Part shown: piece after piece, positions 35,367-46,692 of the stretch
Layout: every line of letters starts with the position of its first letter
How positions within the stretch are numbered: the first letter of the stretch is position 1
Assembly (NCBI RefSeq): GCF_004795745.1
Contig: NZ_SDGV01000010.1
Span: 62,001 to 126,000 of the forward strand
Reading direction: 5' to 3'
Origin: Vagococcus silagei
Lineage (GTDB): Bacteria; Bacillota; Bacilli; Lactobacillales; Vagococcaceae
Length of the DNA stretch: 64,000 bases
The notes under the pieces: model-generated
The model's input: only the letters and a program-made list of their open reading frames with translations
What the model was told of the DNA's origin: nothing
Database searches by the model: none
Made by a program: the position numbers and the translations under genes

Positions 35367-36575
35367 ATGGTAAAAAAAGTTGATTGGAAAAGAAATATGT
35401 ATATTGCGTGGATTGGATGTTTTTTTACAGGAGCAAGTTTTAGTCTTGTAATGCCCTTTATTCCAATCTACATTGAACAATTGGGTGCGCCCAAAAATAA
35501 AATTGAGTTTTATTCCGGCCTTGCGATTAGTGTGACAGCATTGTCAGCAGCGGTGGTGTCACCGATGTGGGGCGTTCTTGCCGATCGCAAAGGTCGAAAG
35601 TTGATGATGGTTCGTGCAGCAGTCGGTATGATGGTTACAATGGGATCATTAGCCTTTGTACCAAATGTAACGTGGCTATTGATTATGCGTTTCTTAACAG
35701 GAACACTATCTGGCTATATTCCAAATGCGACAGCCATGATTGCGTCTCAGGCACCGGTTGAACGAAATGGCTGGGCACTTGGAACTTTGGCAACGGGAGC
35801 TGTGGCGGGTAATCTAATTGGTCCTTTAATGGGTGGGTTTCTTGCGCAAACCGTTGGGATTAAGAATGTTTTTATTGTGACAGGAATTATTTTATTGATT
35901 AATACAATTTTAACGATCTTTTTTGTTCAAGAAGATTTTGTGCCAGTTGAGAAAAAAAATATGTTATCCACCAAAGAAGTATTCGTGCAAGTTAAAAATT
36001 TACAAGTTTTAATTGGATTATTTATCACAACACTGATTTTACAAGTTGGCATGACAAGTATTAGTCCCATTTTAACATTGTTCATTCGTGAAATTGGTGG
36101 TGAACGTGGTAACATTCTCTTTGTAAGTGGGATGATCGTTTCTGTAGCAGGCCTTTCTGCCTTTATCTCGTCACCGCTTTTAGGGAAACTAGGTGATCGG
36201 ATTGGTAATCAAAAAATCCTAGTTGCAGGTTTGATTTTATCATTTCTATGTATCCTACCAATGGCCTTTGTTAAGTCAACTTTTCAACTAGGTTTACTGA
36301 GATTTCTTTTGGGATTTTCAACGGGAGCATTGATGCCATCAATAAATACATTAATCAGTAAACTAACACCAGCTGAAGGTGTGAGTCGTGTGTTTAGTTT
36401 TAATCAGATGTTTACTAACTTAGGTCAAGTTGCAGGTCCATTGGTTGGATCAGCAGTGGCTGGATTTTACGGTTATCGCTCAGTATTTATTGCAACTAGT
36501 ATTTTAATTGCATCTAATATAGCATTGACTTTATTTACCTTTAGAAAAACATTGTTTAAACGTGAGAAAATTTGA
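35367..36575 (+). CDS. MFS multidrug efflux transporter (PmrA/MdtG-like)
   Basis: A 402-residue, 12-helix major facilitator. Motif A between TM2 and TM3 reads GVLADRKGRKLMM, repeated in weaker form in the second half (GKLGDRIGNQKIL). Motif C in TM5 (TLATGAVAGNLIGPLMGG) marks a drug:proton antiporter. The overall sequence resembles the PmrA/MdtG/Bmr group. Preceded by AAGGGGG. Drugs handled cannot be told from sequence. Confidence 0.88.
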   Translation: MVKKVDWKRNMYIAWIGCFFTGASFSLVMPFIPIYIEQLGAPKNKIEFYSGLAISVTALSAAVVSPMWGVLADRKGRKLMMVRAAVGMMVTMGSLAFVPNVTWLLIMRFLTGTLSGYIPNATAMIASQAPVERNGWALGTLATGAVAGNLIGPLMGGFLAQTVGIKNVFIVTGIILLINTILTIFFVQEDFVPVEKKNMLSTKEVFVQVKNLQVLIGLFITTLILQVGMTSISPILTLFIREIGGERGNILFVSGMIVSVAGLSAFISSPLLGKLGDRIGNQKILVAGLILSFLCILPMAFVKSTFQLGLLRFLLGFSTGALMPSINTLISKLTPAEGVSRVFSFNQMFTNLGQVAGPLVGSAVAGFYGYRSVFIATSILIASNIALTLFTFRKTLFKREKI

Positions 36576-36583
36576 TAAAAAGA

Positions 36584-36634
36584 AAAAGCGACCCAATCAA
36601 CATTTAAAATATGTTGATTGGATCGCTTTATTTT
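36584..36634. terminator. Bidirectional terminator
   Basis: AAGCGACCCAATCAACAT (36586-36603) pairs with ATGTTGATTGGATCGCTT (36611-36628), one mismatch, flanked by A- and T-rich tracts. Confidence 0.9.
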
Positions 36635-36832
36635 TTAACTTTGTGTTTTTTGTTGTTTTTTATTTTGCTTTGGAATTGAAATTTCGCCAATTAGCATGAT
36701 TAAAACTCCAGCAATTAAGGAAACGATAGTAGTTTTTACGAAATCGTAAGAGCCGCCGTTAAGGGCACCTCCAATATAGCCAACTACTTGACCTAAAAGG
36801 AATGACCATCCTAAAACAATTAATTTCTTCAT
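36635..36832 (-). CDS. DUF2929 (YjzD) family small membrane protein
   Basis: A 65-residue protein with two membrane helices (about 4-24 and 34-50). The signature LGQVVGYIGGALNGGSYDF and SLIAGV match DUF2929 as I recall it; function unknown. The last 15 residues are Lys/Gln-rich. AGAGGTG lies 9 nt before the ATG. It is convergent with the MFS gene and divergent from dnaE. Confidence 0.8.
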   Translation of the reverse strand: MKKLIVLGWSFLLGQVVGYIGGALNGGSYDFVKTTIVSLIAGVLIMLIGEISIPKQNKKQQKTQS

Positions 36833-36951
36833 GACTTAGCACCTCTCTTCGAACATAATTTTAGCAAGAGTTACTCTAAAAGTAAAGAACTTCGTGAATC
36901 TATCACACAATATTTTATGTTACAATGGAGGGTAAAAAAGGAGGTTACAAA

Positions 36952-39900
36952 ATGTTGCTAGGACAACTTCAATTATTGACAAGTTATTCGTTATTGCAAA
37001 GTACCAATCGCATTGAAGAACTTGTTAAAAAAAGTCAACAGCATGGCTTTTCAACGCTGGCTATTACAGACTTGAATACGATGTCTGGTGTTTTGGATTT
37101 TGAAAAAACCTGTCTGAAGTATGACATTAAACCAATTATTGGTGTGACAATTGATTTTGTTTCCTCGGTTATTGAAGGTAAGAACTATCAAATAGTATTG
37201 TTGGCTAAAAATTTAGATGGCTATCAAAATCTATTAAAAATAGTAACACTGTACTTTGAAAAGGCACGTACTTTAGAATTAAGTGACGTGAAACCTTTAC
37301 TGGCAGATGTAATAGCAATCATACCTTGGGAAAATAGTGAGTGGTTAAACCTAACTACAGTTTATAATAGTGAAGAGTCGCGAAATATTTGGCAAGAAAC
37401 ATATCAAGAATCATTGAAATCAATTGATGTTTATCATAGTTTACCTCATACAGATAGTCAGTTTAGTGAAGAAGAGGAACAGATAAAAAGTTTACCATTT
37501 AAAAAAATTGCGACGCATCCAGTTAAATATTTAAAAACGGAAGATTATTTTAATTATAAAGTATTGCGTCATATTGACTCAGGTCAGACAATGAATGTAT
37601 ATCACTTAAAAGAAAAGCAGGGGCCAGAGTATTTCAAAACTAGTGAAGAAATTTTTACTTTCTTTAAGGAAAGGGATTTGGAAGAGGCTCTGAGAAATAA
37701 CGAAATCGTTTCTGAAAGTTGTCAAGTTGAGATACCTAAACATCAGACGTTGCTTCCTAAATATCAAACACCGCATGACGAAGTTGCTGTGGATTTTTTA
37801 AAGATGTTAAGTGAGGAAGGATTAAGAAAGCGAGGTCTAGCTTTTCATCCAGACTACGCCGCACGACTAAATTATGAACTTTCTGTCATCCATCAAATGG
37901 GCTATGATGATTATTTTTTAATAGTCTGGGATGTAATGAAATATGCGCGCGATGAAAATATTATTACAGCTTGTCGGGGGTCGGCAGCAGGTTCGCTAGT
38001 TTCATATTGTTTAGAAATTACGCAAGTTGATCCGATTGAATATGACTTGCTATTTGAGCGATTTCTAAATCCCGAGCGATTTACAATGCCTGATATTGAT
38101 ATTGATATTCCAGATAATAAAAGAGAGTACATTCTTAATTATGTGCATCAAAAATATGGAAATCGACGAGTCGCACAAATTGCTACTTTTGGGACATTGG
38201 CAGCTAAGCAAGCTTTACGCGATGTTTGTCGTGTTTTTGGCTTATCTCAAGCTGAGTCAAATAAATGGTCGCAATCAATTCCAAATGTTTTGAAAATTAC
38301 TTTAAGTGATGCATTAAAACAATCAAATAACTTGCAAAAGCTAGTTGAATTTTCTGACCGAAATCGTTTGATTTTTGAAACTGCATTGAAGCTAGAAGGG
38401 TTACCTAGACATATGTCGACACATGCCGCAGGAGTTGTGATTGGGGATCATGATTTAACTAATGAAGTACCACTTCAAACTGGTTCCGGAGAAATACCTT
38501 TAACACAATTTACAATGGGTGATGTTGAAAAAGTTGGTCTTTTGAAAATGGACTTTTTAGGTTTGCGAAATTTGACAATTATCAACCAAACACTTGAAAA
38601 TATCAATTATTCGCAAAAAGAAAAATTGACCTTAACTGACATTCCGCTTGATGATACACATACACTAGCCTTGTTTAGAGATGGTTTGACGGACGGTATT
38701 TTTCAATTTGAGTCACCTGGTATTAAGAAAGTTTTGAAAAAATTACAACCGACGTCTATTGAGGATATTACTTCTGTCAATGCATTGTATCGACCTGGTC
38801 CAATGCAAAATATTGATTTGTTTATCGAACGAAAAAATGGTCAGGCGCCGATTGATTATTTAACACCAGATTTACAACCAATTCTTGAAAAAACATATGG
38901 TGTCATCGTCTATCAAGAGCAAGTGATGAAAATAGTTTCATTGATGGCAGGTTATTCACTGAGTCAAGCTGATATCTTGCGTCGTGCGATTAGTAAAAAG
39001 GATAAAGCGATTATAGATGAAGAGAGACAACATTTTGTCCAAGGTGCCATTTCGAATGGGTACACAAATAAAATTAGTGAAAATGTGTATACTTATATCG
39101 AAAAATTTGCAAATTATGGATTTAACCGTTCGCATGCTGTTGTTTATTCTGTTTTGGCTTATCAAATGGCCTATCTAAAAGTCCATTATCCGCTTGCCTT
39201 TTTTGCTTCATTACTGCATTCAGTGCAACACTCACAAGCAAAAACAGTAGAGTATTTTAATGAAGCAAGACAGCAACAAATTGCGATTCTACCGCCTAGT
39301 ATTAATGATAGCCAATATGGTTTTATAAGTCATAAAGGCAAGATTTTAATGGGCTTCTCTTCGATAAAAGGAGTGCGTCGTGATCTGATTCGTCAAATTA
39401 TAGATGAAAGAAAACAAAGTGGCTCATTTTCTTCACTAGAAAATTTATTAATTCGTTTAGATAAAAAATGGTTGAAGGAAGAATATATTTTGCCTTTAAT
39501 CTATAGTGGCGCCTTTGATCGCTTGCACGGAAATAGGCGTCAATTAGTTATCGACTTATCAAGTTTAATTCAAAATATTCAATACAGTGGTGGGAGTATC
39601 GATCTTTTAGGCTTTTTAAGTTTGAAGGGTGATAAAGTAAGTGACTTTTCCGAAGAAGAAAAATTGGAACAAGAAGTCGAGTTTTTGGGAACTTATGTTT
39701 CAAGCCATCCTACAGAGCGATACAAGAAACAACGTTCCTTTTATAACATTAAGCTTTGTCATGAAGTAATAACCAATGAAAAAGTTCAAATGTTACTATA
39801 TATCACTGATTCTAAGAAAATTAGAACGAAAAAAGGTGAGTCTATGCTGTTTTTAAATGGCAGTGACCATACCGGAAATATCGAATTGACAATTTTTCCT

Positions 39901-40275
39901 AAACTCTATCGTGAACTTAACTTTAATTTACCAGAAAAAATTGTTTACTATGTGGAAGGACGCATTGAATATAGTCAATATTCCCGCAAGAATCAATTAA
40001 TCGTAACCAAAATCGTACCTGCAGACACACTTGCAGAAGCGCGTGACACAGTGAAGTGTTTTATCAAAATTCCAGCCGAAATGAATACGCCATTGATTTT
40101 GGCGAAATTGAAACAGCTTTTTCAAGAAAATCAAGGAGAGCATCCGGTTATCTTGTTTTTTGCTGACACTAAGCAAAAGATGATGTTAGATTCGAAATTT
40201 TGGGTGTCACAGACTGAGGAATTAACCCAAGCTATAGCTAAATTACTAGGTGAAGATTCGATTGTTTTTCAGTAA
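36952..40275 (+). CDS. dnaE: DNA polymerase III alpha subunit DnaE
   Basis: Replicative polymerase that in Firmicutes extends primers before handing over to PolC. It has 1107 residues. Polymerase palm aspartates D381 and D383 lie in PDIDIDIP. The C-terminal OB fold (about 965-1060) contains KKGESMLFLNGSD. The N-terminal PHP domain is degenerate: the usual HxHSxYS reads LQLLTSYS and the ALTDH position reads AITDLN, so metal-dependent proofreading is not expected. The start at 36952 has AAAGGAGG upstream; an extended -10 (TGT-TACAAT, 36918-36926) precedes it. Confidence 0.97.
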   Translation: MLLGQLQLLTSYSLLQSTNRIEELVKKSQQHGFSTLAITDLNTMSGVLDFEKTCLKYDIKPIIGVTIDFVSSVIEGKNYQIVLLAKNLDGYQNLLKIVTLYFEKARTLELSDVKPLLADVIAIIPWENSEWLNLTTVYNSEESRNIWQETYQESLKSIDVYHSLPHTDSQFSEEEEQIKSLPFKKIATHPVKYLKTEDYFNYKVLRHIDSGQTMNVYHLKEKQGPEYFKTSEEIFTFFKERDLEEALRNNEIVSESCQVEIPKHQTLLPKYQTPHDEVAVDFLKMLSEEGLRKRGLAFHPDYAARLNYELSVIHQMGYDDYFLIVWDVMKYARDENIITACRGSAAGSLVSYCLEITQVDPIEYDLLFERFLNPERFTMPDIDIDIPDNKREYILNYVHQKYGNRRVAQIATFGTLAAKQALRDVCRVFGLSQAESNKWSQSIPNVLKITLSDALKQSNNLQKLVEFSDRNRLIFETALKLEGLPRHMSTHAAGVVIGDHDLTNEVPLQTGSGEIPLTQFTMGDVEKVGLLKMDFLGLRNLTIINQTLENINYSQKEKLTLTDIPLDDTHTLALFRDGLTDGIFQFESPGIKKVLKKLQPTSIEDITSVNALYRPGPMQNIDLFIERKNGQAPIDYLTPDLQPILEKTYGVIVYQEQVMKIVSLMAGYSLSQADILRRAISKKDKAIIDEERQHFVQGAISNGYTNKISENVYTYIEKFANYGFNRSHAVVYSVLAYQMAYLKVHYPLAFFASLLHSVQHSQAKTVEYFNEARQQQIAILPPSINDSQYGFISHKGKILMGFSSIKGVRRDLIRQIIDERKQSGSFSSLENLLIRLDKKWLKEEYILPLIYSGAFDRLHGNRRQLVIDLSSLIQNIQYSGGSIDLLGFLSLKGDKVSDFSEEEKLEQEVEFLGTYVSSHPTERYKKQRSFYNIKLCHEVITNEKVQMLLYITDSKKIRTKKGESMLFLNGSDHTGNIELTIFPKLYRELNFNLPEKIVYYVEGRIEYSQYSRKNQLIVTKIVPADTLAEARDTVKCFIKIPAEMNTPLILAKLKQLFQENQGEHPVILFFADTKQKMMLDSKFWVSQTEELTQAIAKLLGEDSIVFQ

Positions 40276-40362
40276 ATAGTTGAAAATAAAATTTCCTATT
40301 TGGCATTAGAACAACCCGAAATGTAGTTTTCAAAAATTTTTCAAGTTTTTTTCGATTAATAA

Positions 40363-41424
<1,062 letters not shown>

Positions 41425-41483
41425 TTATATGACCTAATAAGTTTTACTATTTTAGATAAATAATACATAGGGAGCGTTTTGTA

Positions 41484-43238
41484 ATGAAAAAAACAAAGAT
41501 TGTTTGTACAATTGGACCAGCTAGTGAATCAGTGGAAACTTTAGTAGAGTTAATGAATTCTGGAATGAACGTTGCGCGTTTGAACTTTTCACACGGTGAT
41601 TTTGAAGAACATGGCCAAAGAATTAAGAATATTCGTGAAGCAGCGAAGATCACAGATAAAACAATTGCAATTTTATTAGATACAAAAGGTCCTGAAATCC
41701 GTACTAACGACATGAAGGATGGAAAAGTAGAATTCCATACTGGTGATAGTGTTCGTATTTCAATGACAGAAGTTGAAGGAACAAGAGAAAAATTCTCAAT
41801 TACATACGGCGATTTAATTAACGACGTAGAAGTTGGTAGTCACATTCTTTTAGATGATGGTTTAATCGACTTACAAGTAACAGCATTAGATAAAGCAAAT
41901 AATGAAATCGTAACTGAAGTTAAAAACGAAGGTACGTTAAAAAATAAAAAAGGCGTAAACGTTCCAAATGTAAGTATCAACTTACCTGGGATTACTGCAA
42001 AAGACGCTGCTGACATTCGTTTTGGTATTGAAAACGATGTTGATTATATTGCTGCAAGTTTCGTAAGAACTGCAAGTGATGTAATGGAAATTACAAAAAT
42101 TTTAGAAGAAGAAAAAGCAACACATATTCAAATTATTTCTAAAATTGAAAGTCAAGAAGGTATTGATAACGTTGATGAAATTCTTTTAGTTTCAGCTGGT
42201 TTAATGGTTGCTCGTGGTGACATGGGTGTAGAAATCCCAACTGAAAATGTGCCAATCGTACAAAAAGAAATGATCAAAAAATGTAACGCTATGGGTAAAC
42301 CGGTAATTACTGCTACACAAATGTTAGATTCAATGCAAAACAACCCACGTCCAACACGTGCGGAAGCATCTGACGTTGCAAATGCAATTTATGATGGTAC
42401 AGACGCTATCATGTTATCTGGTGAAACAGCTGCAGGGGATTACCCAGTAGAAGCTGTTAAAACAATGTATAACATCGCTGTTAAAACTGAAAGTGTTTTA
42501 GTGGGACATGATGCTTATGCTCTTAAATTACATAATCGTTCTGACATGACTGAAGCAATTGGTCAAGCAGTAGGACATACAGTTCGTAACTTAGGTATTA
42601 AAACAATTGTTGCGGCAACTGAATCTGGTCTGACTGCACGTATGATTTCTAAATACCGTCCAAATGCAGAAATCGTTGCAATGACTTTTGGTGAACGTGC
42701 TGCAAGAAGTTTATCTCTTAACTGGGGTGTTTATGCAGAAATCGCTGAAAGAACAACAAACACTGACGAAATGATGAACTTAGCAACTAAAATTGCTAAA
42801 GAAAGAGGCTACGCTAAAGATGGCGATTCAATCGTAATTACTGCTGGTGTACCTGTTGGTGAAACTGGTTCTACAAACTTAATGAAAATTCAATTAATTG
42901 GTTCCAAATTAGCTTCAGGCCAAGGAATTGGTGATAAAGCAGTTTGTGGAAAAGCAATTGTTGCTGAATCAGCTGAAAAAGCAAATGAAATGATGAAAAA
43001 TAATGCAATCTTAGTTGTTAAAACAACTGATAAAGATTACATGCCAGCTATTTCAAAAGCTTCAGCTTTAGTTGTTGAAGAAGGTGGTTTAACTTCTCAT
43101 GCAGCTGTTGTTGCAATCGCACAAGGAATCCCAGTAATTGTTGGTGTTGAAGGTGCAACTACTAAAGTTAAAAATGAAATGATCATCTCAATTGACCCAC
43201 GTCATGGTTCAGTTTTCGAAGGTGAATCAACACTTTAA
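41484..43238 (+). CDS. pyk: Pyruvate kinase with C-terminal PEP-utiliser domain
   Basis: Last step of glycolysis: PEP + ADP to pyruvate + ATP. It has 584 residues. The catalytic barrel has [29 protein letters not shown] and [12 protein letters not shown] with TATQMLDSM. After the normal C-domain comes an extra roughly 105-residue domain like the PEP-utilising swivelling domain of PTS enzyme I/PPDK, with [11 protein letters not shown] (H539). This extension is also found in Bacillus and Geobacillus enzymes and is probably not catalytic. GGGAG precedes the ATG. Terminator downstream. Confidence 0.97.
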   Translation: MKKTKIVCTIGPASESVETLVELMNSGMNVARLNFSHGDFEEHGQRIKNIREAAKITDKTIAILLDTKGPEIRTNDMKDGKVEFHTGDSVRISMTEVEGTREKFSITYGDLINDVEVGSHILLDDGLIDLQVTALDKANNEIVTEVKNEGTLKNKKGVNVPNVSINLPGITAKDAADIRFGIENDVDYIAASFVRTASDVMEITKILEEEKATHIQIISKIESQEGIDNVDEILLVSAGLMVARGDMGVEIPTENVPIVQKEMIKKCNAMGKPVITATQMLDSMQNNPRPTRAEASDVANAIYDGTDAIMLSGETAAGDYPVEAVKTMYNIAVKTESVLVGHDAYALKLHNRSDMTEAIGQAVGHTVRNLGIKTIVAATESGLTARMISKYRPNAEIVAMTFGERAARSLSLNWGVYAEIAERTTNTDEMMNLATKIAKERGYAKDGDSIVITAGVPVGETGSTNLMKIQLIGSKLASGQGIGDKAVCGKAIVAESAEKANEMMKNNAILVVKTTDKDYMPAISKASALVVEEGGLTSHAAVVAIAQGIPVIVGVEGATTKVKNEMIISIDPRHGSVFEGESTL

Positions 43239-43263
43239 TTTTAGCTAAATAACGATAAGTTTT

Positions 43264-43300
43264 AGGAGTTTGAGTTTAAATCTCAAACTCCTTTTTTTAT
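43264..43300 (+). terminator. pfkA-pyk terminator
   Basis: AGGAGTTTGAG (43264-43274) pairs with CTCAAACTCCT (43282-43292), then seven T. Confidence 0.92.
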
Positions 43301-43417
43301 GGAAACTTTAAAAAAAGGTGAAGTTAAAAATAATAAAAAATAAAGCTAGTCTTTTCTATTAGAAATAGTGTAAAATATACAAAGTTAGTCTAATTTTGAT
43401 AAAAAGGGGAGGAGTCT

Positions 43418-44572
43418 ATGGAAAATAAAAAATCAATGCTATATCTTGCAATTATGAACTTGTTCTTAGTTTTTCTAGGAGCGGGTTTAGTTATTCCTGT
43501 AATGCCTGTCTTAAAAGATCAGATGCATTTATCAGGCGCAACAATGGGAACATTGGTTTCAGTTTTTGCAGCGGCACAACTTATCGTGTCTCCAATTGGC
43601 GGGCATTTATCGGATAAAGTTGGCCGCAAGTTGATTATTGTTGTAGGGATGTTTATTTTCTCAATTTCAGAAATTGTTTTTGGATTGGGTCAAACAGTTG
43701 AATTGCTTTACTTGGCTAGGGGGCTAGGTGGAATTGCAGCAGCACTAATTATGCCTTCCGTAACTGCGTATGTAGCTGATGTGACAACGTTTGAGGAACG
43801 ACCTAAGGCGATGGGACTCGTTTCTGCCGCGATTAGTGGCGGGTTTATTATCGGCCCTGGATTAGGTGGTTTTATCGCTCATTTCGGCATTAGAATGCCT
43901 TTCTTTACTGCTGGTATTTTAGGCTTAGGTGGTGCGATTCTGTCATTAATGATTTTAAAAGAACCTGAGAAAAAAATTGTTCATGGTCAAGTGAATACAA
44001 AAGGATCTATTCTTGAAATTTTAAAGAACCCCCTCTTTACATTTCCGTTTATTGTGATCATCATGTCTTCATTTGGGTTACAAGCCTTTGAGTCTATCTA
44101 TAGCATTATGGCGACAATAAACTTTGGTTTTACGCCAATGGAGATGGCAATCGTAATTACAATCAGTGGCTCGTTAGCCTTAGTCTGTCAGATTGTCTTT
44201 TTTGATAGTATTATTAAACGAATTGGTGAAGTGGGCTTGATTCGTTTAGGATTCTTTACGAGTGCCCTATTTATTGCGATATTATCAGTGAATCATGGCA
44301 AGATAATCGTGAGTATTTGTACCTTTATTATCTTTTTAGCGTTTGATTTACTACGTCCGGCTATTACGACTTATCTATCAAGATATGCAGGTGACCGTCA
44401 AGGAACTGTAAACGGTTTGAACTCGACTTTCACAAGTTTTGGAAATATTGTTGGACCAATGATGTCAGGTTTTTTATTTGATATCAATCACTTTTATCCA
44501 TATTACGTGTCAGCAGCAGTCATGTTTGCTACGGCACTCTTATCTTTATTCTGGAAAAAACCACAAACTTAA
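43418..44572 (+). CDS. MFS drug efflux transporter (NorA-like)
   Basis: A 384-residue, 12-helix DHA1 major facilitator. Motif A reads GGHLSDKVGRKLIIV, the TM4 arginine lies in LARGLGG, and motif C reads SAAISGGFIIGPGLGG. Overall it resembles the NorA/Bmr quinolone-type pumps. It is a different gene from the MFS pump at 35367-36575, with low identity by eye. GGGGAGGAG precedes the ATG. Single gene between terminators. Confidence 0.88.
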   Translation: MENKKSMLYLAIMNLFLVFLGAGLVIPVMPVLKDQMHLSGATMGTLVSVFAAAQLIVSPIGGHLSDKVGRKLIIVVGMFIFSISEIVFGLGQTVELLYLARGLGGIAAALIMPSVTAYVADVTTFEERPKAMGLVSAAISGGFIIGPGLGGFIAHFGIRMPFFTAGILGLGGAILSLMILKEPEKKIVHGQVNTKGSILEILKNPLFTFPFIVIIMSSFGLQAFESIYSIMATINFGFTPMEMAIVITISGSLALVCQIVFFDSIIKRIGEVGLIRLGFFTSALFIAILSVNHGKIIVSICTFIIFLAFDLLRPAITTYLSRYAGDRQGTVNGLNSTFTSFGNIVGPMMSGFLFDINHFYPYYVSAAVMFATALLSLFWKKPQT

Positions 44573-44575
44573 ATA

Positions 44576-44636
44576 AAAAGGGTTGTTAAAAATCGTTTTG
44601 GTTTAAATATTCACGATTTTTAGCACCCTTTTTAAA
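44576..44636 (+). terminator. Terminator of the NorA-like gene
   Basis: AAAAAGGG...TAAAAATCGT pairs with ACGATTTTTA...CCCTTTTT across a 14-nt loop with two small mismatches. Confidence 0.85.
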
Positions 44637-44703
44637 ATGATTATGCATATGTGCGTCTACGTGGTAAGATGGAAAACGAAGAAAGTATAAAGGATTTGAG
44701 AGA

Positions 44704-45258
44704 ATGGAGTATCTGGAAGCTTCACTTGAGAAAATTGAACATGTCTATCTTAATTTTATGAAGGATGATTTTCCTGAGGATGAGTTAAAAAGTTTGGATC
44801 AAATTAAAGCATTGTATCACGCAAATCACTTTATCATGTATCTTGCGATAAAAGATAAGGAAATGGTTGGTTATGCTTGTTTTGTGAGTGTGTCAGAAAA
44901 GAGTAATCTTTTGGACTACTTCGCCGTGACATCTTCTATTCGAGGCCAGGGAATTGGCAGTGAAATCTTACAATGGATTTTAGCAGAGAACAGTTCAAAA
45001 TGTTTGATGATCGAGTGTGAGACACCCGAAATGGCAAAAACAGAAGCAGAACGAAAACTCAGAGAAAAGCGTATCTCATTTTACTTGAAACAGGGAATTT
45101 TGAAAACGAAAATTCAAACCTGCATCATTGGGGTACCATATACTGTCCTAAGAAACGCGAATGATGATTACACAGAATCTGATACGCGTGCAATGTTAAC
45201 GCATCTATATAAAACGTTAACCCCGAACTTAGAAATAAATATGAACGAGGAGTGTTAA
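44704..45258 (+). CDS. GNAT family N-acetyltransferase
   Basis: A 184-residue acetyltransferase. Acetyl-CoA loop: VTSSIRGQGIGSEILQW (about 77-93), preceded by the LLDYFAV strand; an ECETPE motif (about 104-109) follows, as in some GNATs that act on small molecules. Substrate unknown. AAAGGA lies upstream. The stop is just before the cvfB ATG, and the cvfB ribosome site lies inside this gene, so the two are coupled. Confidence 0.82.
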   Translation: MEYLEASLEKIEHVYLNFMKDDFPEDELKSLDQIKALYHANHFIMYLAIKDKEMVGYACFVSVSEKSNLLDYFAVTSSIRGQGIGSEILQWILAENSSKCLMIECETPEMAKTEAERKLREKRISFYLKQGILKTKIQTCIIGVPYTVLRNANDDYTESDTRAMLTHLYKTLTPNLEINMNEEC

Positions 45259-45260
45259 AA

Positions 45261-46127
45261 ATGAAAGAATTATTAGCAAATGTTTGGTCAGGTTTAGTAA
45301 CAGACGAGAATGACAAATATTATTATATTCAAAAAAATGGTATGACGTTTTCATTGGCAAAATCAGAAGGAACGGAATATAGTATTGGTGAGTTTGTTGA
45401 AGGGTTTGGTTATCGAAATCAAAAAGACCAATTGCGATTCACAACTAAAATTCCAAAAGTTCGACAAGATCATTATGCTTTTGCGACTGTCGTAGCGCAG
45501 AGAAAAGATTTAGGTGTCTTTGTCGATATTGGACTAGATGATAAGGAAATTGTTTTATCGGTTGATGAGTTACCGGCAATGAAAGAATTATGGCCTAAAA
45601 AAGGTGATCATGTCCTTGTAAAAATCAAAGTAGATGAAAAAGAACGTGTATGGGTAACTTTAGCTGAGGACACTCACTTTAAAGCGATGTCACGTGCAGC
45701 GAATCAAGAAGCGATGCAAAATAAAGATGTAAAAGGCTTAGTTTATCGTGTTAAATTAGTTGGAACATATGTCTTGACTGATGATTTCTATATTGCCTTT
45801 ATTCATCCGTCAGAGCGTGATATGGAACCACGTTTAGGTCAAGAAGTCAGTGGACGTGTCATTGGAGTACGACCAGATGGAGTCTTAAACCTATCATTAA
45901 GACCACGTGGTTACGAAGTAATAGGCGACGATGCCCAAATGATTTTGACGTTTCTTAATAACAGTGAGGATGGTACGATCCCGTTTACTGATAAGTCAAC
46001 TCCAGAAGATATTAATGCACGCTTCGCGATTAGTAAAGCATCATTTAAACGGGCATTAGGATCTCTGATGAAACAAGGGTTGATTGTTCAAGAAGATGGG
46101 ATGACAAAGTTGGTCAATAAAGGTTAA
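45261..46127 (+). CDS. cvfB: S1-like RNA-binding protein CvfB
   Basis: A 288-residue protein of the CvfB/YitL family: three S1-type OB folds (the second around VVAQRKDLGVFVDIGL, about 76-91; the third around GRVIGVRPDGVLNLSLRP) and a C-terminal winged helix (ISKASFKRALGSLMKQGLI). In staphylococci CvfB affects virulence-factor expression and RNA metabolism. Starts at ATG 45261 with GAGGAG; the open frame from GTG 45252 is less likely. Confidence 0.93.
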   Translation: MKELLANVWSGLVTDENDKYYYIQKNGMTFSLAKSEGTEYSIGEFVEGFGYRNQKDQLRFTTKIPKVRQDHYAFATVVAQRKDLGVFVDIGLDDKEIVLSVDELPAMKELWPKKGDHVLVKIKVDEKERVWVTLAEDTHFKAMSRAANQEAMQNKDVKGLVYRVKLVGTYVLTDDFYIAFIHPSERDMEPRLGQEVSGRVIGVRPDGVLNLSLRPRGYEVIGDDAQMILTFLNNSEDGTIPFTDKSTPEDINARFAISKASFKRALGSLMKQGLIVQEDGMTKLVNKG

Positions 46128-46143
46128 TTTTAATTGAGAATGG

Positions 46144-46172
46144 TTGCAATTACTCTTTAGATAAATTATAAT
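46144..46172 (+). promoter_or_regulatory. fur promoter
   Basis: TTGCAA (46144-46149), 17 bp, TATAAT (46167-46172). A sequence weakly like a Fur box (starting GAGAATGG) overlaps the -35, about 11 of 19 consensus positions by hand count. Confidence 0.7.
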
Positions 46173-46241
46173 TTAATAAGGGAATTCAGTCGTTTTTATT
46201 ACCTATATTATATTAATTATAAATAAGAAAGAGATGTTAAA

Positions 46242-46691
46242 ATGGATGCGAATGTAAAAATGTTAAGCAAAATTAAAAAGCAACTACATGAAGCAAACTA
46301 TAAGCTGACACCTCAACGAGAATCAACTGTTTTAGTTTTACTAGAAAATGAAAAAGATCATTTATCAGCAGAAGAGATTTATATGCTTGTAAAATTAAAG
46401 ACACCAGAAATTGGGTTGGCAACTGTTTATCGAACTTTAGAAATGTTAACAGATCTAAAAATTTTGGATAAAGTAAGCTTTAATGATGGTTTAGCACGCT
46501 ATGATATGCGTAAAGAAGGTGCTAAACATTTTCATCACCATCTGCTTTGTCTTGAATGTGGCAGTATTGAAGAAATTGAAGATGATTTATTAGGTGAAGT
46601 TGAAGTGATCGTTGAACATGATTTTCATTTCAAAGTTAAAGATCACCGCTTAACTTTTCATGGCGTTTGTCAAAAGTGTCAAAATAAATAA
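46242..46691 (+). CDS. fur: Ferric uptake regulator Fur
   Basis: A 149-residue Fur-family repressor. DNA-binding half: YKLTPQRESTVLVLLE and IGLATVYRTLEML. Metal half: HFHHHLLCLECG with the structural CxxC pairs (CLEC and CQKC), plus VEHDFHFKVKDHRLTFHG. The wording agrees with iron-sensing Fur more than PerR or Zur. Monocistronic. A second family member (Zur) lies at 59496. Confidence 0.9.
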   Translation: MDANVKMLSKIKKQLHEANYKLTPQRESTVLVLLENEKDHLSAEEIYMLVKLKTPEIGLATVYRTLEMLTDLKILDKVSFNDGLARYDMRKEGAKHFHHHLLCLECGSIEEIEDDLLGEVEVIVEHDFHFKVKDHRLTFHGVCQKCQNK

Positions 46692-46692
46692 T

